Source: Fimbriimonadaceae bacterium
GTDB taxonomy: Bacteria; Armatimonadota; Fimbriimonadia; Fimbriimonadales; Fimbriimonadaceae
Length of the DNA stretch: 19,991 nucleotides
Assembly (NCBI GenBank): GCA_947447315.1
Contig: CANFJD010000016.1
Location: forward strand, 1-19,991
Direction: 5' to 3'
Below are positions 1 through 7,048 of the stretch, piece by piece; the first letter of the stretch is position 1, and every line of letters starts with the position of its first letter. A program made the position numbers and the translations under genes. Under the pieces are notes generated by a model that was not told the origin of the DNA, did no database searches, and was given only the letters and a program-made list of their open reading frames with translations.

Positions 1-611
1 CGTCGACCAAATGGAGTTCGCCGCAGAATCGTATCGAAGACGATCGCCACCACGATCAGCAAAAAGATTGACCAGTTAAGAACCAGCGGTAAGCCGCGAG
101 AGGTCCGCAGAAAACTGAGGTAGATCCCTTCGTTTCCGAACGCCGAAAAAGCGTTGGCGGACATCGACCGAACTTCCCCGCTGCCCACCTGAGCCTGCCC
201 GATGGATCGGAAAGCCACCAATCCCGCGAGAGTGGCAATGAAGGGGGCCAGGCGTCCCCACACAACCAGGGCTCCGTTAATGAAGCCACTGAGAACTCCC
301 ATGCCGATCGCAACTGCAAAGGCAATCCAAATTGCCATCGGCTCTGGCTGTCCGCCGCCAATGGCGCGGTTCATGGCGGTGAGGGCAAAAACTCCCACCA
401 TAGCCATCATCGATCCGACGGATAGATCAATCCCACCGGCGGCGATCACCAGGGTCATTCCGATTGCGACAATCCCGATCGGCACACTCTGGTTGAGTAG
501 ATTCCGGATGTTCTCGGGCTGAATAAACAGATCAGCCCGGATGCAGGCACCGATGATGAAGAGCACCACCAGTGCCGAAACCGCCCCGTATCGGTTAAGA
601 AACTTACTCAT
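1..611 (-). CDS. Ribose/sugar ABC transporter permease, RbsC family (3' end beyond window)
   Basis: Membrane permease of a CUT2-class (ribose/xylose/galactose-type) sugar importer. I translated it by hand from the ATG at 609-611; about 203 residues are visible and the gene runs off the left edge without a stop. It shows a first membrane helix around residues 10-28. The family signature GGIDLSVGS follows at about residues 59-67, then further hydrophobic helices, and the cytoplasmic-loop motif LRRTPFGRR just before the edge. The start codon overlaps the stop of the upstream ATPase gene in an ATGA arrangement, so the two are almost certainly translationally coupled and form one complex. The substrate cannot be read from sequence; ribose is only the family default. 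About 100-120 residues are missing compared with a typical 310-330 aa permease. Confidence 0.93.
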   Translation of the reverse strand, partial: MSKFLNRYGAVSALVVLFIIGACIRADLFIQPENIRNLLNQSVPIGIVAIGMTLVIAAGGIDLSVGSMMAMVGVFALTAMNRAIGGGQPEPMAIWIAFAVAIGMGVLSGFINGALVVWGRLAPFIATLAGLVAFRSIGQAQVGSGEVRSMSANAFSAFGNEGIYLSFLRTSRGLPLVLNWSIFLLIVVAIVFDTILRRTPFGR

Positions 612-2107
612 GCCACTCCCGCGGCGAGGGCCATGATTCGTTGTTCATTCATCTCTGATTCTTGTAATTCGCCCGCCATTCGGTGGTCTTTCATCACCAA
701 AATCCGGTGGCAGATCCCCAAAAGCTCTGGCATCTCGCTGCTCACCACCACGCATCCTAGCCCGGCTTTAGCCAGGTCCACGATGAGGTCGTAGATCTCG
801 CGCTTCGCTCCGATATCGACGCCACGCGTAGGCTCGTCAAGCAGCAAAACCGCGGGCTTAGTCTCCAGCCATTTAGCAATCGAGACCTTCTGCTGATTGC
901 CTCCGCTGAGAGACGAGACGGGAAGGCTGAGATCGGACGCTTTGATCGATAGCTGTCCCCGCCATTGACTAGCGGTCTCGGCCTCCTTCTTTCGATCGAG
1001 GAACACCTTGCCAAATTCTCGAAGGTGAGCCAGCGTGATGTTCTCCTGGATTGGCATGCCAAGGATGAGTCCCTTACCTTTGCGGTCTTCACTGACGTAA
1101 GCGATGCCCCGCTCAACGGCGGCGGTGGGAGAACCAGCCGGGACCGCCTTCCCATCGATCATCACCTCTCCGGTACGAGGACGAAAGCCTGAGATTGCCT
1201 CGCAGAGTTCCGTTCGTCCCGCACCGACTAGGCCGGCAATGCCCAGAATTTCACCTTTCCGTAGTTCGAAAGAAATCTCCGATGCCCCGGCGGTGACGAG
1301 ATTTGAAACCTTCAGCAAGATGGCGTCGGTGGAGTTAGTCGCCGACTTCTCGGGGTAGAAATCGCCCAGCTCGCGACCTACCATCGTGTTTGCGAGAAGT
1401 TCGGGAGTCGCGGTCGCCGCATCGATTGTGGTGACATATTCGCCGTCTCGCAGAACGGAGATTCGATCGCATATCCTGATCACTTCCGGTAACAAGTGGG
1501 AGATGTAAATAATCGTCTTGCCCTGACTCCGCAACTGGTCAATGACCACAAAAAGGGCTTCCGCTTCCTGGCGACCTAATACCGCCGTTGGCTCGTCCAT
1601 GATGATGATCTCCGATTGATAGGAAACGGCTTTCGCGATTTCGACTAATTGCTGTTGTGCGAGAGGAAGGTCGCCGACCCGGTCGTCCGCACTCGCCCGC
1701 GAATTCACTTGGGTGAGCAACGCAGAGGTAGCTTCCCGCTGACGTCGCCGATCGATGAGAAGTCCTTTCCTTGGTTCGCGGCCCAAAAATACGTTCTCGG
1801 CCACGTTGAGGTCGTTGACCAAGTTAAGTTCTTGGTGAATCAGCGCCACCCCGCTCTCCAGGGCCGCGCGCACGCTGGCGAACGTTACGGGTTGGCTGTC
1901 CCGAAAGATTTGTCCGGCATCAGGAGATTGAACTCCCGCGAGAATCTTCATGAGCGTGCTCTTCCCGGCCCCGTTCTCACCGACAATGCCGTGCACTTCG
2001 CCGGGACGAAATTCTAGGGAAACACCCTTCAAGGCATGGACGGCCCCGAAACTTTTGGTGATATCGCGCACGGCAAGGCCGCTCGACTGATTTCCTTGGT
2101 TCGCCAA
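608..2107 (-). CDS. rbsA: Sugar ABC transporter, double ATP-binding subunit (RbsA/MglA family)
   Basis: ATPase that powers a CUT2 sugar importer. At 499 aa it has the usual two tandem nucleotide-binding domains. The first has Walker A GENGAGKST (43-51), Q-loop Q92, the family's altered signature LAQQQ (149-153), Walker B IIIMDEPTA (167-175) and switch H204. The second has a degenerate Walker A, GLVGAGRTE (292-300, no Lys), an intact signature LSGGNQQK (400-407) and Walker B LLLDEPT (421-427). One intact and one degenerate ATP site is normal for RbsA/XylG/MglA. The start is a TTG at 2105-2107; no ATG precedes the domain, and starting at the GTG at residue 13 would cut the first beta strand. 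An AAGGG sits four bases upstream. The 3' end overlaps the permease gene by ATGA. The symbol is a family name; the sugar is not proven. Confidence 0.95.
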   Translation of the reverse strand: MANQGNQSSGLAVRDITKSFGAVHALKGVSLEFRPGEVHGIVGENGAGKSTLMKILAGVQSPDAGQIFRDSQPVTFASVRAALESGVALIHQELNLVNDLNVAENVFLGREPRKGLLIDRRRQREATSALLTQVNSRASADDRVGDLPLAQQQLVEIAKAVSYQSEIIIMDEPTAVLGRQEAEALFVVIDQLRSQGKTIIYISHLLPEVIRICDRISVLRDGEYVTTIDAATATPELLANTMVGRELGDFYPEKSATNSTDAILLKVSNLVTAGASEISFELRKGEILGIAGLVGAGRTELCEAISGFRPRTGEVMIDGKAVPAGSPTAAVERGIAYVSEDRKGKGLILGMPIQENITLAHLREFGKVFLDRKKEAETASQWRGQLSIKASDLSLPVSSLSGGNQQKVSIAKWLETKPAVLLLDEPTRGVDIGAKREIYDLIVDLAKAGLGCVVVSSEMPELLGICHRILVMKDHRMAGELQESEMNEQRIMALAAGVA

Positions 2108-2151
2108 AGTGCCCTTATCCTACCGGGAGGAGACCGAAATGACCACTTGAT

Positions 2152-2184
2152 TCGCAATATATTTTTGTCGGGGACAAATTGCGA
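2152..2184. promoter_or_regulatory. Nested inverted repeats in the divergent promoter region of the sugar importer
   Basis: Between the divergent ATPase and binding-protein genes there is a perfect six-base inverted repeat, TTTGTC-GGG-GACAAA, at 2164-2178. A seven-base pair, TCGCAAT at 2152-2158 and ATTGCGA at 2178-2184, flanks it off-centre. A -10-like GATAAT (2183-2188) lies 13 bases before the binding-protein ATG. A repressor operator controlling both sides would fit the position. The TTTGT...ACAAA ends loosely resemble some sugar-regulator sites, but no regulator gene lies in the window, so the function is inferred. Confidence 0.45.
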
Positions 2185-2201
2185 TAATATTCACGGCGAC
2201 A

Positions 2202-3206
2202 ATGAAGTTCAGTCAAATTTTCACCGTCGGCGTCGTGGCTCTTAGCTTGACGACGCTCGCTCTCATTGGTTGCGGGACGGGATCAAGCGCGACCTCCAGC
2301 AGCGGTACGACCTCCGCCGGCACCGGTAAGCGCCTAAAGATTGGGGTTTCGATCCCGTCGGCCGATCATGGCTGGACCGCAGGCGTGAACTGGTGGGCCA
2401 ACAAAGCCAAGGATCTGTATCCCGATGTGGATTGGACCATTGTCGCGGCCGCCAGTCCAGAAAAACAGATTAAGGACCTGGAGAATCTAGGGACTCAGAA
2501 TCTGGACGGCATGGTCATCCTCGCCACCGAAAGCGCGGCCATCACTCCCGCGGCGAAAGCACTCAAGGAGAAGGGCACCTTCATTGTCAACGTAGACCGT
2601 GGCTTCCTGGAGCCGATCGCCGACATCTTCATTGAGGGTGACAACAAGGCGTTTGGTCGGGTGAGTGCCGAATTTATGGCCAAGAAGCTGAACGGTAAGG
2701 GCAACATCATCATCCTGGAAGGCATTCCCTGTACGGTGAATACCGACCGCGTCAACGCATTCCGCGAGGTGATGAAGCAGTATCCAGACATCAAGATTCT
2801 GGACAGCCAGAGCGGACAGTGGAATCGCGAAAAGGCGCTTAACGTCACCCAGGGATTGCTGCTCAAGCATAAGGACGTAAACGCGATCTGGAGCAGCGAC
2901 GACGACATGGCACTGGGAGCCGAGCAGGCCCTCAAGGAAGCGGGGCGAACCGACGTTTGGCAACTGGGTGGCGCGGGCATGAAGGACATCATCAAGCGCG
3001 TGATGGATCGTGACCCGATGTATCCGGCCGACGTTACCTATCCCCCGAGCATGATTGCGATGGGTATGCACTTGGCGGTCGGAGCCCTAAAAGATGGCAA
3101 GCAGAAGGAACGGGCCCAGTTCACTCCTCGCCACCTGCTACTGGATATTGAAGTCGTGACGCCGGAAAATGCGAAGGACTTCTACTATCCGGATAGCATT
3201 TACTAA
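2202..3206 (+). CDS. Sugar ABC transporter substrate-binding lipoprotein (Peripla_BP_4 type)
   Basis: A 334 aa periplasmic binding protein of the ribose/galactose-binding family. It would capture the sugar and deliver it to the divergent RbsA-type ATPase and permease. The N-terminus is a lipoprotein signal: a hydrophobic stretch at residues 8-22, then lipobox L-I-G-C with the lipidated Cys24 and a Ser/Thr/Gly-rich tether (about 25-43). The mature part begins with the family opening KIGVSIPS (about 46-53) and alternates strands and helices as in type I binding proteins, including VILATES and IWSSDDDMALGAEQAL. ATG at 2202 is the only start giving a proper signal peptide; no Shine-Dalgarno sequence is visible. 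Encoding the binding protein divergently from its ATPase and permease is less common than a single operon. The ligand is unknown. Confidence 0.93.
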   Translation: MKFSQIFTVGVVALSLTTLALIGCGTGSSATSSSGTTSAGTGKRLKIGVSIPSADHGWTAGVNWWANKAKDLYPDVDWTIVAAASPEKQIKDLENLGTQNLDGMVILATESAAITPAAKALKEKGTFIVNVDRGFLEPIADIFIEGDNKAFGRVSAEFMAKKLNGKGNIIILEGIPCTVNTDRVNAFREVMKQYPDIKILDSQSGQWNREKALNVTQGLLLKHKDVNAIWSSDDDMALGAEQALKEAGRTDVWQLGGAGMKDIIKRVMDRDPMYPADVTYPPSMIAMGMHLAVGALKDGKQKERAQFTPRHLLLDIEVVTPENAKDFYYPDSIY

Positions 3207-3223
3207 TCCTCACTGAAGCAGCC

Positions 3224-3262
3224 GCGCGGCATTGGCGATACCCTCGCCGATGCCGCGCTTTT
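3224..3262 (+). terminator. Rho-independent terminator after the sugar-binding lipoprotein gene
   Basis: A 15-bp stem with a single G-U wobble: left arm 3224-3238, loop TACCC at 3239-3243, right arm 3244-3258, then TTTT at 3259-3262. It starts 17 bases after the TAA of the binding-protein gene, so it should end that transcript and insulate the downstream MFS gene. Confidence 0.88.
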
Positions 3263-3286
3263 CGTATTCGCGGAGAGCGGCTTAAG

Positions 3287-3292
3287 TACACT
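3287..3292 (+). promoter_or_regulatory. -10-like TACACT six bases before the MFS start
   Basis: TACACT fits the TANNNT form and lies exactly six bases before the ATG at 3299, with no Shine-Dalgarno sequence. This suggests transcription starting at or next to the start codon (leaderless mRNA). I see no good -35. The same spacing recurs at three other genes in the window. Confidence 0.4.
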
Positions 3293-3298
3293 CCCCAC

Positions 3299-4576
3299 AT
3301 GCCCAGCCACGTTCCCGCGAATCCCACGCCCGAACAAAGGCGCACCCTCCTACTCGGTGTTCTGCTCACGGTCTTCATCGATCTCCTCAGTTTCGGGATG
3401 TTCATCCCGGACTTACAAATTCGGGGAGAAAAGCTGGCCGCGGATTATTTGCGAGTCCCCATCGCCACGGCTGGGCAGGATGTAAATGTCGGCATTTTCC
3501 TCGGATTGTTAATCGCCGGCTTTAGCGTGGCGCAATTGCTCTCGGCGCCAGGGCTGGGTCGAGTTTCGGACCGAATTGGTCGACGCCCGGTGCTGCTCAT
3601 CTCAATCACCCTCAGCATCTGTTCCTATCTGCTTTACGCGCATTCCGATACGTTTTGGCTAACCTTGATCAGTCGGATTCTGGCGGGAATTGCGGCGGCG
3701 AACTTGGGTGTATGTTTTGCCTACGTGGCCGACATAACGCCGCCCGAAGAGCGGGCGAAGGGGATTGGGCTCATCGGTGCGGGACTAGGACTGGGCTTTA
3801 TTCTCGGACCCGGGGCGGGAGTATTGATCCTCAACCTTGGGAACAACAATCCGCTCTGGTTGGGATACGTCGCGGCTGGTTTGTGTTTGATTAACTTCCT
3901 TTACGTGTGGCTGAAGCTGCCCGAAAGTCTTCGCCCGGATTCTCAAGTTGAGCGAGAATCGTTCCTTACCGAGCTCAAAATCGCCTTCGCCACCCCCGGA
4001 ATGCCGCTGCTATTGGCGATGTTTTTCGCCTTCAACTTTTCGTTTGCGCTCTTGCAGTCCACATTCTTTCGGTTGCTTTACGATCAACGATCCATATTCC
4101 ACTTGGAGGAGTTGGACGCAAAGAACAAGGGAGCGATCATTCTTTCGCTGGTCGGCGTGTTCGGAGCTTTGATGCAGGGCGGGATCCTGCCGCGGGTGCT
4201 TCCTAAGTTTGGAGAAATCAAACTCCTTCGAATCGGTTTGATTCTGTTGGTTCCCGGGCTATTCTTTGTGCCTTACGCACCGCTGTGGGGAGGCATTATT
4301 TTCGTGGTGGCGTGCCAAGGCATCGGCTCTGGCCTTACTCAGCCGACCATTTCCGCTTTGGTTTCCAAGAGCGCGCCAGCGAGAATCCAGGGTGGCATAT
4401 TTGGGGTGACCCAAGCCCTCGGGGCACTGGCCCGCTTAGTGGGTCCGCTTTTCGCCAGCCCACTATTCGCGCGAAACGTTGCCTCGCCGTACTGGCTGGC
4501 TTCGTTAGCCATTCTGTTTCCTCTGTTTGCCGCGTGGACCCTACGGCCGCCGGCAGCCCAGGCGGTATCCGCATGA
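3299..4576 (+). CDS. MFS transporter, TetA/Bcr-like (DHA1) drug:H+ antiporter family
   Basis: A 425 aa, roughly 12-helix major facilitator protein of the inner membrane. It has the family's motif A in the loop between helices 2 and 3, GRVSDRIGRR (87-96), an Asp in helix 1 (D28) and a motif C-like glycine-rich helix 5, GAGLGLGFILGPGAGV (160-175). The segment DITPPEERAKG (145-155) is typical of the TetA-like DHA1 branch. Such proteins export small molecules using the proton gradient, but the substrate cannot be inferred, and nothing here shows antibiotic resistance. The region before helix 2 (about 39-62) forms a longer external loop than in many relatives. The terminator at 3224-3262 separates it from the upstream gene. 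Its stop overlaps the start of the next small membrane gene (ATGA), so the two are expected to be made together. Confidence 0.9.
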   Translation: MPSHVPANPTPEQRRTLLLGVLLTVFIDLLSFGMFIPDLQIRGEKLAADYLRVPIATAGQDVNVGIFLGLLIAGFSVAQLLSAPGLGRVSDRIGRRPVLLISITLSICSYLLYAHSDTFWLTLISRILAGIAAANLGVCFAYVADITPPEERAKGIGLIGAGLGLGFILGPGAGVLILNLGNNNPLWLGYVAAGLCLINFLYVWLKLPESLRPDSQVERESFLTELKIAFATPGMPLLLAMFFAFNFSFALLQSTFFRLLYDQRSIFHLEELDAKNKGAIILSLVGVFGALMQGGILPRVLPKFGEIKLLRIGLILLVPGLFFVPYAPLWGGIIFVVACQGIGSGLTQPTISALVSKSAPARIQGGIFGVTQALGALARLVGPLFASPLFARNVASPYWLASLAILFPLFAAWTLRPPAAQAVSA

Positions 4577-4872
4577 AAAGAGATTGGTTTGGTTCGTTTG
4601 TTGCCCTGATGGTGTTCTTTGCCGGCATCGGGATGATCGTTTTTACGTTCCAGCAAGCGCTTCAGATGTTCTCCACGCCACCGGCCGCTGCACTCGGTAT
4701 CCAGAAGGCGAAACCACTGGATGTGAACGAAACCGGAGCCAACCTGGTGGGAATCCTTATCAAGATCCTGCTGCTCTTCGTACTGTCGGTCTGCGGATCT
4801 CTGGTGGCAAACAAGGGCGTCTCCCTGTTCGGAGCCAGTCGCCACCTTCCGGCACCGAAGGCGAACGAGTAG
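4573..4872 (+). CDS. Small two-helix membrane protein coupled to the MFS gene
   Basis: A 99 aa protein of unknown function. The start is the ATG at 4573-4575, which overlaps the MFS stop as ATGA; an open frame reaches further upstream but only as an alternative reading of the MFS gene. It opens with MKRDWFGS and a hydrophobic helix (about 8-28). A short loop rich in Pro, Ala and Lys follows (36-51), then a second helix (about 56-78) and a polar tail ending PAPKANE. Translational coupling suggests an accessory of the transporter or simply co-regulation. I do not recognise a family. Its stop lies five bases from the convergent yidD stop. Confidence 0.8.
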   Translation: MKRDWFGSFVALMVFFAGIGMIVFTFQQALQMFSTPPAAALGIQKAKPLDVNETGANLVGILIKILLLFVLSVCGSLVANKGVSLFGASRHLPAPKANE

Positions 4873-4877
4873 GGTGC

Positions 4878-5132
4878 CTACGGAACCGGATCGTGGCCCG
4901 ATCCGCCGCCAAACTTTTCGTAGGGATGACACCTCGCAATGCGCTTCAGACCCAGCCAACTGCCTTTGATCAAGCCGTACCGCTCAATCGCAGTGAGGGT
5001 GTAGGCCGAGCAACTGGGCGTGTACCGGCAAGTGGGAGGCATCCAGGCGAACCCTTTTTGGTAAGCCCTCACCATAAAGACGCCGATCGCTACTCCGACC
5101 GGACGACGCACCTGTCCTCCAATTCGCTCCAT
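4878..5132 (-). CDS. yidD: Membrane protein insertion efficiency factor YidD
   Basis: Small (84 aa) membrane-associated protein that assists the YidC/Sec insertion pathway. The family core is complete: amphipathic N-terminal stretch with VRAYQKG (21-27), CRYTPSCSAY with Cys35 and Cys41, AIERYG (48-53), RIARCHP with Cys68, and the terminal GG...DPVP. The chosen ATG (5130-5132) lies inside rnpA, giving a 43-base overlap. It is preceded by GGGAGGAA about 12-13 bases upstream, which supports it. The alternative ATG at 5073-5075 would shorten the protein to 65 aa, remove the overlap and has no clear ribosome site. Normally yidC comes next in this cluster; here the next gene is an unrelated convergent one. 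Confidence 0.93.
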   Translation of the reverse strand: MERIGGQVRRPVGVAIGVFMVRAYQKGFAWMPPTCRYTPSCSAYTLTAIERYGLIKGSWLGLKRIARCHPYEKFGGGSGHDPVP

Positions 5133-5425
5133 CGCAGGCGCAGTTCCTCCCGCAAATCGATGAACGATATACCGGGCAAAGATGATCCCGCAATGAGCAC
5201 CACGTCCCAGGTGGGTTGGGGACCGATCTCCTGAGTGAAGCCGACCTGCAGCCGCCGTCGCTGGTGATTGCGGCGTGGTCGCGCGCCGAGTTTCTTGGGC
5301 GTGGCCACACCAACAAAACCGGTGCCAGGCAAACGTAAAACACGGAGGTTGGGGCCAGAAGCCCGCATTCCCTCCGTGAAAATCTTTTCGAACCGTTGCT
5401 TGCTCGGCCCTTTTTGCCGGGCCAT
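5090..5425 (-). CDS. rnpA: Ribonuclease P protein component
   Basis: Protein subunit of RNase P, which helps the RNA subunit process tRNA 5' ends. At 111 aa it has the usual size. It shows RFEKIFTEG (11-19), the FVGVATPKKLGA strand and turn (37-48), and the conserved basic helix with RRNHQRRR (51-58), equivalent to the family's RNR motif. A C-terminal D-V-V-L-I strand and helix complete it. The spacing from rpmH to the ATG (5423-5425) is only four bases, with no ribosome site of its own, so translation is probably coupled to L34. The C-terminus is overlapped by the start of yidD. The sequence is divergent outside the RNR helix, but order and motifs leave little doubt. Confidence 0.94.
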   Translation of the reverse strand: MARQKGPSKQRFEKIFTEGMRASGPNLRVLRLPGTGFVGVATPKKLGARPRRNHQRRRLQVGFTQEIGPQPTWDVVLIAGSSLPGISFIDLREELRLRWSELEDRCVVRSE

Positions 5426-5429
5426 TTGG

Positions 5430-5564
5430 TTAAGCCGAAATCTTGTGGCGACCCTTGTTGCGGCGTCGCTTCAGGACATTCTGACCGTCCGTCGTCTTCA
5501 TTCGCACACGAAAACCGTGAGTCGTGCTTCGTTTGCGATTATTGGGTTGGAACGTTCTCTTCAT
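5430..5564 (-). CDS. rpmH: 50S ribosomal protein L34
   Basis: A 44 aa, very basic ribosomal protein of the large subunit. It opens MKRTFQPNNRKR (1-12), continues with THGFRVRMKT (15-24), and ends in the basic tail NVLKRRRNKGRHKISA (29-44), the standard L34 pattern with no change in length. ATG at 5562-5564 is preceded by GGAG about ten bases upstream, one of the clearer ribosome sites in the window. It heads rpmH-rnpA-yidD and has its own promoter (5591-5619). Confidence 0.97.
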   Translation of the reverse strand: MKRTFQPNNRKRSTTHGFRVRMKTTDGQNVLKRRRNKGRHKISA

Positions 5565-5590
5565 GCTGCGTTACTCCGTTAAGACTGGTT

Positions 5591-5619
5591 ATGATACCTA
5601 AAATTCTTCGACATGTCAC
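5591..5619 (-). promoter_or_regulatory. Sigma70-like promoter for rpmH-rnpA-yidD
   Basis: On the minus strand, -35 GTGACA (5614-5619) and -10 TATCAT (5591-5596) each match the consensus at five of six positions with an ideal 17-base spacer (5597-5613). The -35 overlaps the TGA stop of leuC (5616-5618). Transcription would begin about 20 bases before the rpmH ATG. The site gives the ribosomal/RNase P genes expression independent of leuC. Confidence 0.75.
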
Positions 5620-7001
5620 CCTTGCGATGAGCGCGGATCCACAAAATGACCGGCAATGGCCGTCGCCGCCGCCGTGGCGGGACTCACCAGGTGGGTTCGC
5701 GACCCGGGACCCTGCCGTCCCTCATAGGGACGGTTGGAAGTCGAAGCCGATCTCTCCAGTGGCCGCAGGATATCTCCGTTCATTCCCAGGCACATGGAGC
5801 ATCCTGCCCGGTGCCACTCAAAGCCCGCCGCGCGGAATATCTGATCCAAACCCTCCGCCTCTGCCTGCTGCTTCACCGCATCCGACCCCGGTACCACCAT
5901 GGCGCGCACCCCAGCTGCCACGTGTCCGTTCCCAACCTGGCGGGCAGCATCTCTTAAATCTTCGATCCGGGAGTTCGTACATGAGCCGATGAAAACCGTG
6001 TTCACGGGAAGCCCTTGCATCACGTCGCCCTGCTTCAATCCCATGTACTTCAGTGCTCGTTCCTCCCCGGCGTCGCGCGGAGCGGGAATCGGTTGATCGA
6101 TATCGACGGTCATGGCGGGAGTGGTGCCCCACGTGACTTGTGGTTTGAGCTGAGTCGCATCGAGCGTTTCCAGACGATCAAACTCGGAAGAGTCGTCGGT
6201 TTTGAGTTCTCGCCACTGCGCTTTCAGCTGCTCCAACTCCTCTCCTTTCGGCGCGAATGGTCGGTCACCTTCCGCAATATAGGCAAACGTGATGTCATCG
6301 GGAGCAATCATGCCAGCGCGAGCCCCCATTTCGATGCTCATGTTAGCCATGGTGAGGCGACCGCTCATCGGCATCGCCCGAACGGTGGAGCCGAAGTATT
6401 CGACCACGTAGCCCGTTCCGCCGCCCGCGCCCAATTTGCGGATGACGGCGAGAATTACGTCTTTGGGAGTGACGCAAACCGGCAGTTCACCGTCAATTTG
6501 GATTCCTAGCGTCTTCGGTTTTCCGGGTGAACGCAGCGTTTGGGTTGCGAGCACATGCTCTACTTCGCTGGTGCCGATTCCGAACGCCAGGGCCCCGAAT
6601 GCGCCGTGAGTGGAAGTGTGTGAGTCGCCGCAGACAATAGTGAGACCGGGCAACGTGATTCCCAGCTGGGGACCGATAACGTGAACGATTCCCTGTCGCT
6701 GATCGCCGTAACCGAACAGGCGAATTCCAAATTCTTCGCAGTTCCGCTTGAGAGCCGCCAATTGCTGCCCCGCGACGGTCGATTCATCGATCGCCCGACC
6801 ATCGGTTGGCACGTTATGGTCGACAGTGGCGAAGGTGAGTTCCGGGCGTCGCACCGGGCGACCGTGCTCGCGGAGACCATCGAAAGCCTGCGGAGTGGTG
6901 ACTTCGTGGATCAGGTGCCGATCAATGTACAGAAGCGTTCCGCCGCTCGGCAAGTCGGCCACTACGTGTGAGTTCCAAACCTTTTCGAAGAGCGTCGGCA
7001 T
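5616..7001 (-). CDS. leuC: 3-isopropylmalate dehydratase large subunit
   Basis: Aconitase-family [4Fe-4S] enzyme that isomerises 2-isopropylmalate to 3-isopropylmalate in leucine biosynthesis, acting with the small subunit LeuD. At 461 aa it is normal length. The three cluster cysteines are visible: Cys341 in GSCTNSR, and Cys401 and Cys404 in GCSMCLG, with the usual 60+3 spacing. Other landmarks are DHNVPT (61-66), CGDSHTSTHGAFGALAFGIG (124-143) and EGRQGPGSRTHLVSP (427-441). The segment ERSASTSNR has Ser418 where many LeuC proteins have Cys; this is not a cluster ligand. ATG at 6999-7001 has no ribosome site but a -10-like CATAAT six bases upstream. leuD is not adjacent on either side, which is unusual; it must lie elsewhere. 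Confidence 0.95.
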   Translation of the reverse strand: MPTLFEKVWNSHVVADLPSGGTLLYIDRHLIHEVTTPQAFDGLREHGRPVRRPELTFATVDHNVPTDGRAIDESTVAGQQLAALKRNCEEFGIRLFGYGDQRQGIVHVIGPQLGITLPGLTIVCGDSHTSTHGAFGALAFGIGTSEVEHVLATQTLRSPGKPKTLGIQIDGELPVCVTPKDVILAVIRKLGAGGGTGYVVEYFGSTVRAMPMSGRLTMANMSIEMGARAGMIAPDDITFAYIAEGDRPFAPKGEELEQLKAQWRELKTDDSSEFDRLETLDATQLKPQVTWGTTPAMTVDIDQPIPAPRDAGEERALKYMGLKQGDVMQGLPVNTVFIGSCTNSRIEDLRDAARQVGNGHVAAGVRAMVVPGSDAVKQQAEAEGLDQIFRAAGFEWHRAGCSMCLGMNGDILRPLERSASTSNRPYEGRQGPGSRTHLVSPATAAATAIAGHFVDPRSSQG

Positions 7002-7007
7002 ATGATC

Positions 7008-7013
7008 ATTATG
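7008..7013 (-). promoter_or_regulatory. -10-like CATAAT six bases before the leuC start
   Basis: On the minus strand, CATAAT (five of six to TATAAT) is followed by six bases and then the leuC ATG, with no Shine-Dalgarno sequence. This is the arrangement expected for a leaderless transcript. No convincing -35 is seen. Confidence 0.4.
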
Positions 7014-7048
7014 GATTGTCGAAACCGGACGCGCAGACCGGTCGTTTC

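Noticed and set aside
2487..3071. Long open frames on the minus strand opposite the sugar-binding protein gene
   Set aside because: They lack recognisable motifs, run antisense to a well-supported lipoprotein gene and arise from its codon bias.
3299..4576. Tetracycline-resistance gene
   Set aside because: Motifs place it in the broad TetA-like DHA1 group only; substrate cannot be inferred, and there is no linked TetR-type regulator or mobile element.
4887..4905. CGGATCG-TGGCC-CGATCCG hairpin as terminator for the MFS operon
   Set aside because: It lies inside the conserved C-terminus of yidD and the T-run follows only after several non-T bases; coding constraint explains it.
6968..7048. An upstream start for the secreted protein inside leuC
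   Set aside because: It would place 27 polar residues before a clear signal peptide and overlap the leuC start; the ATG at 7049 is more plausible.
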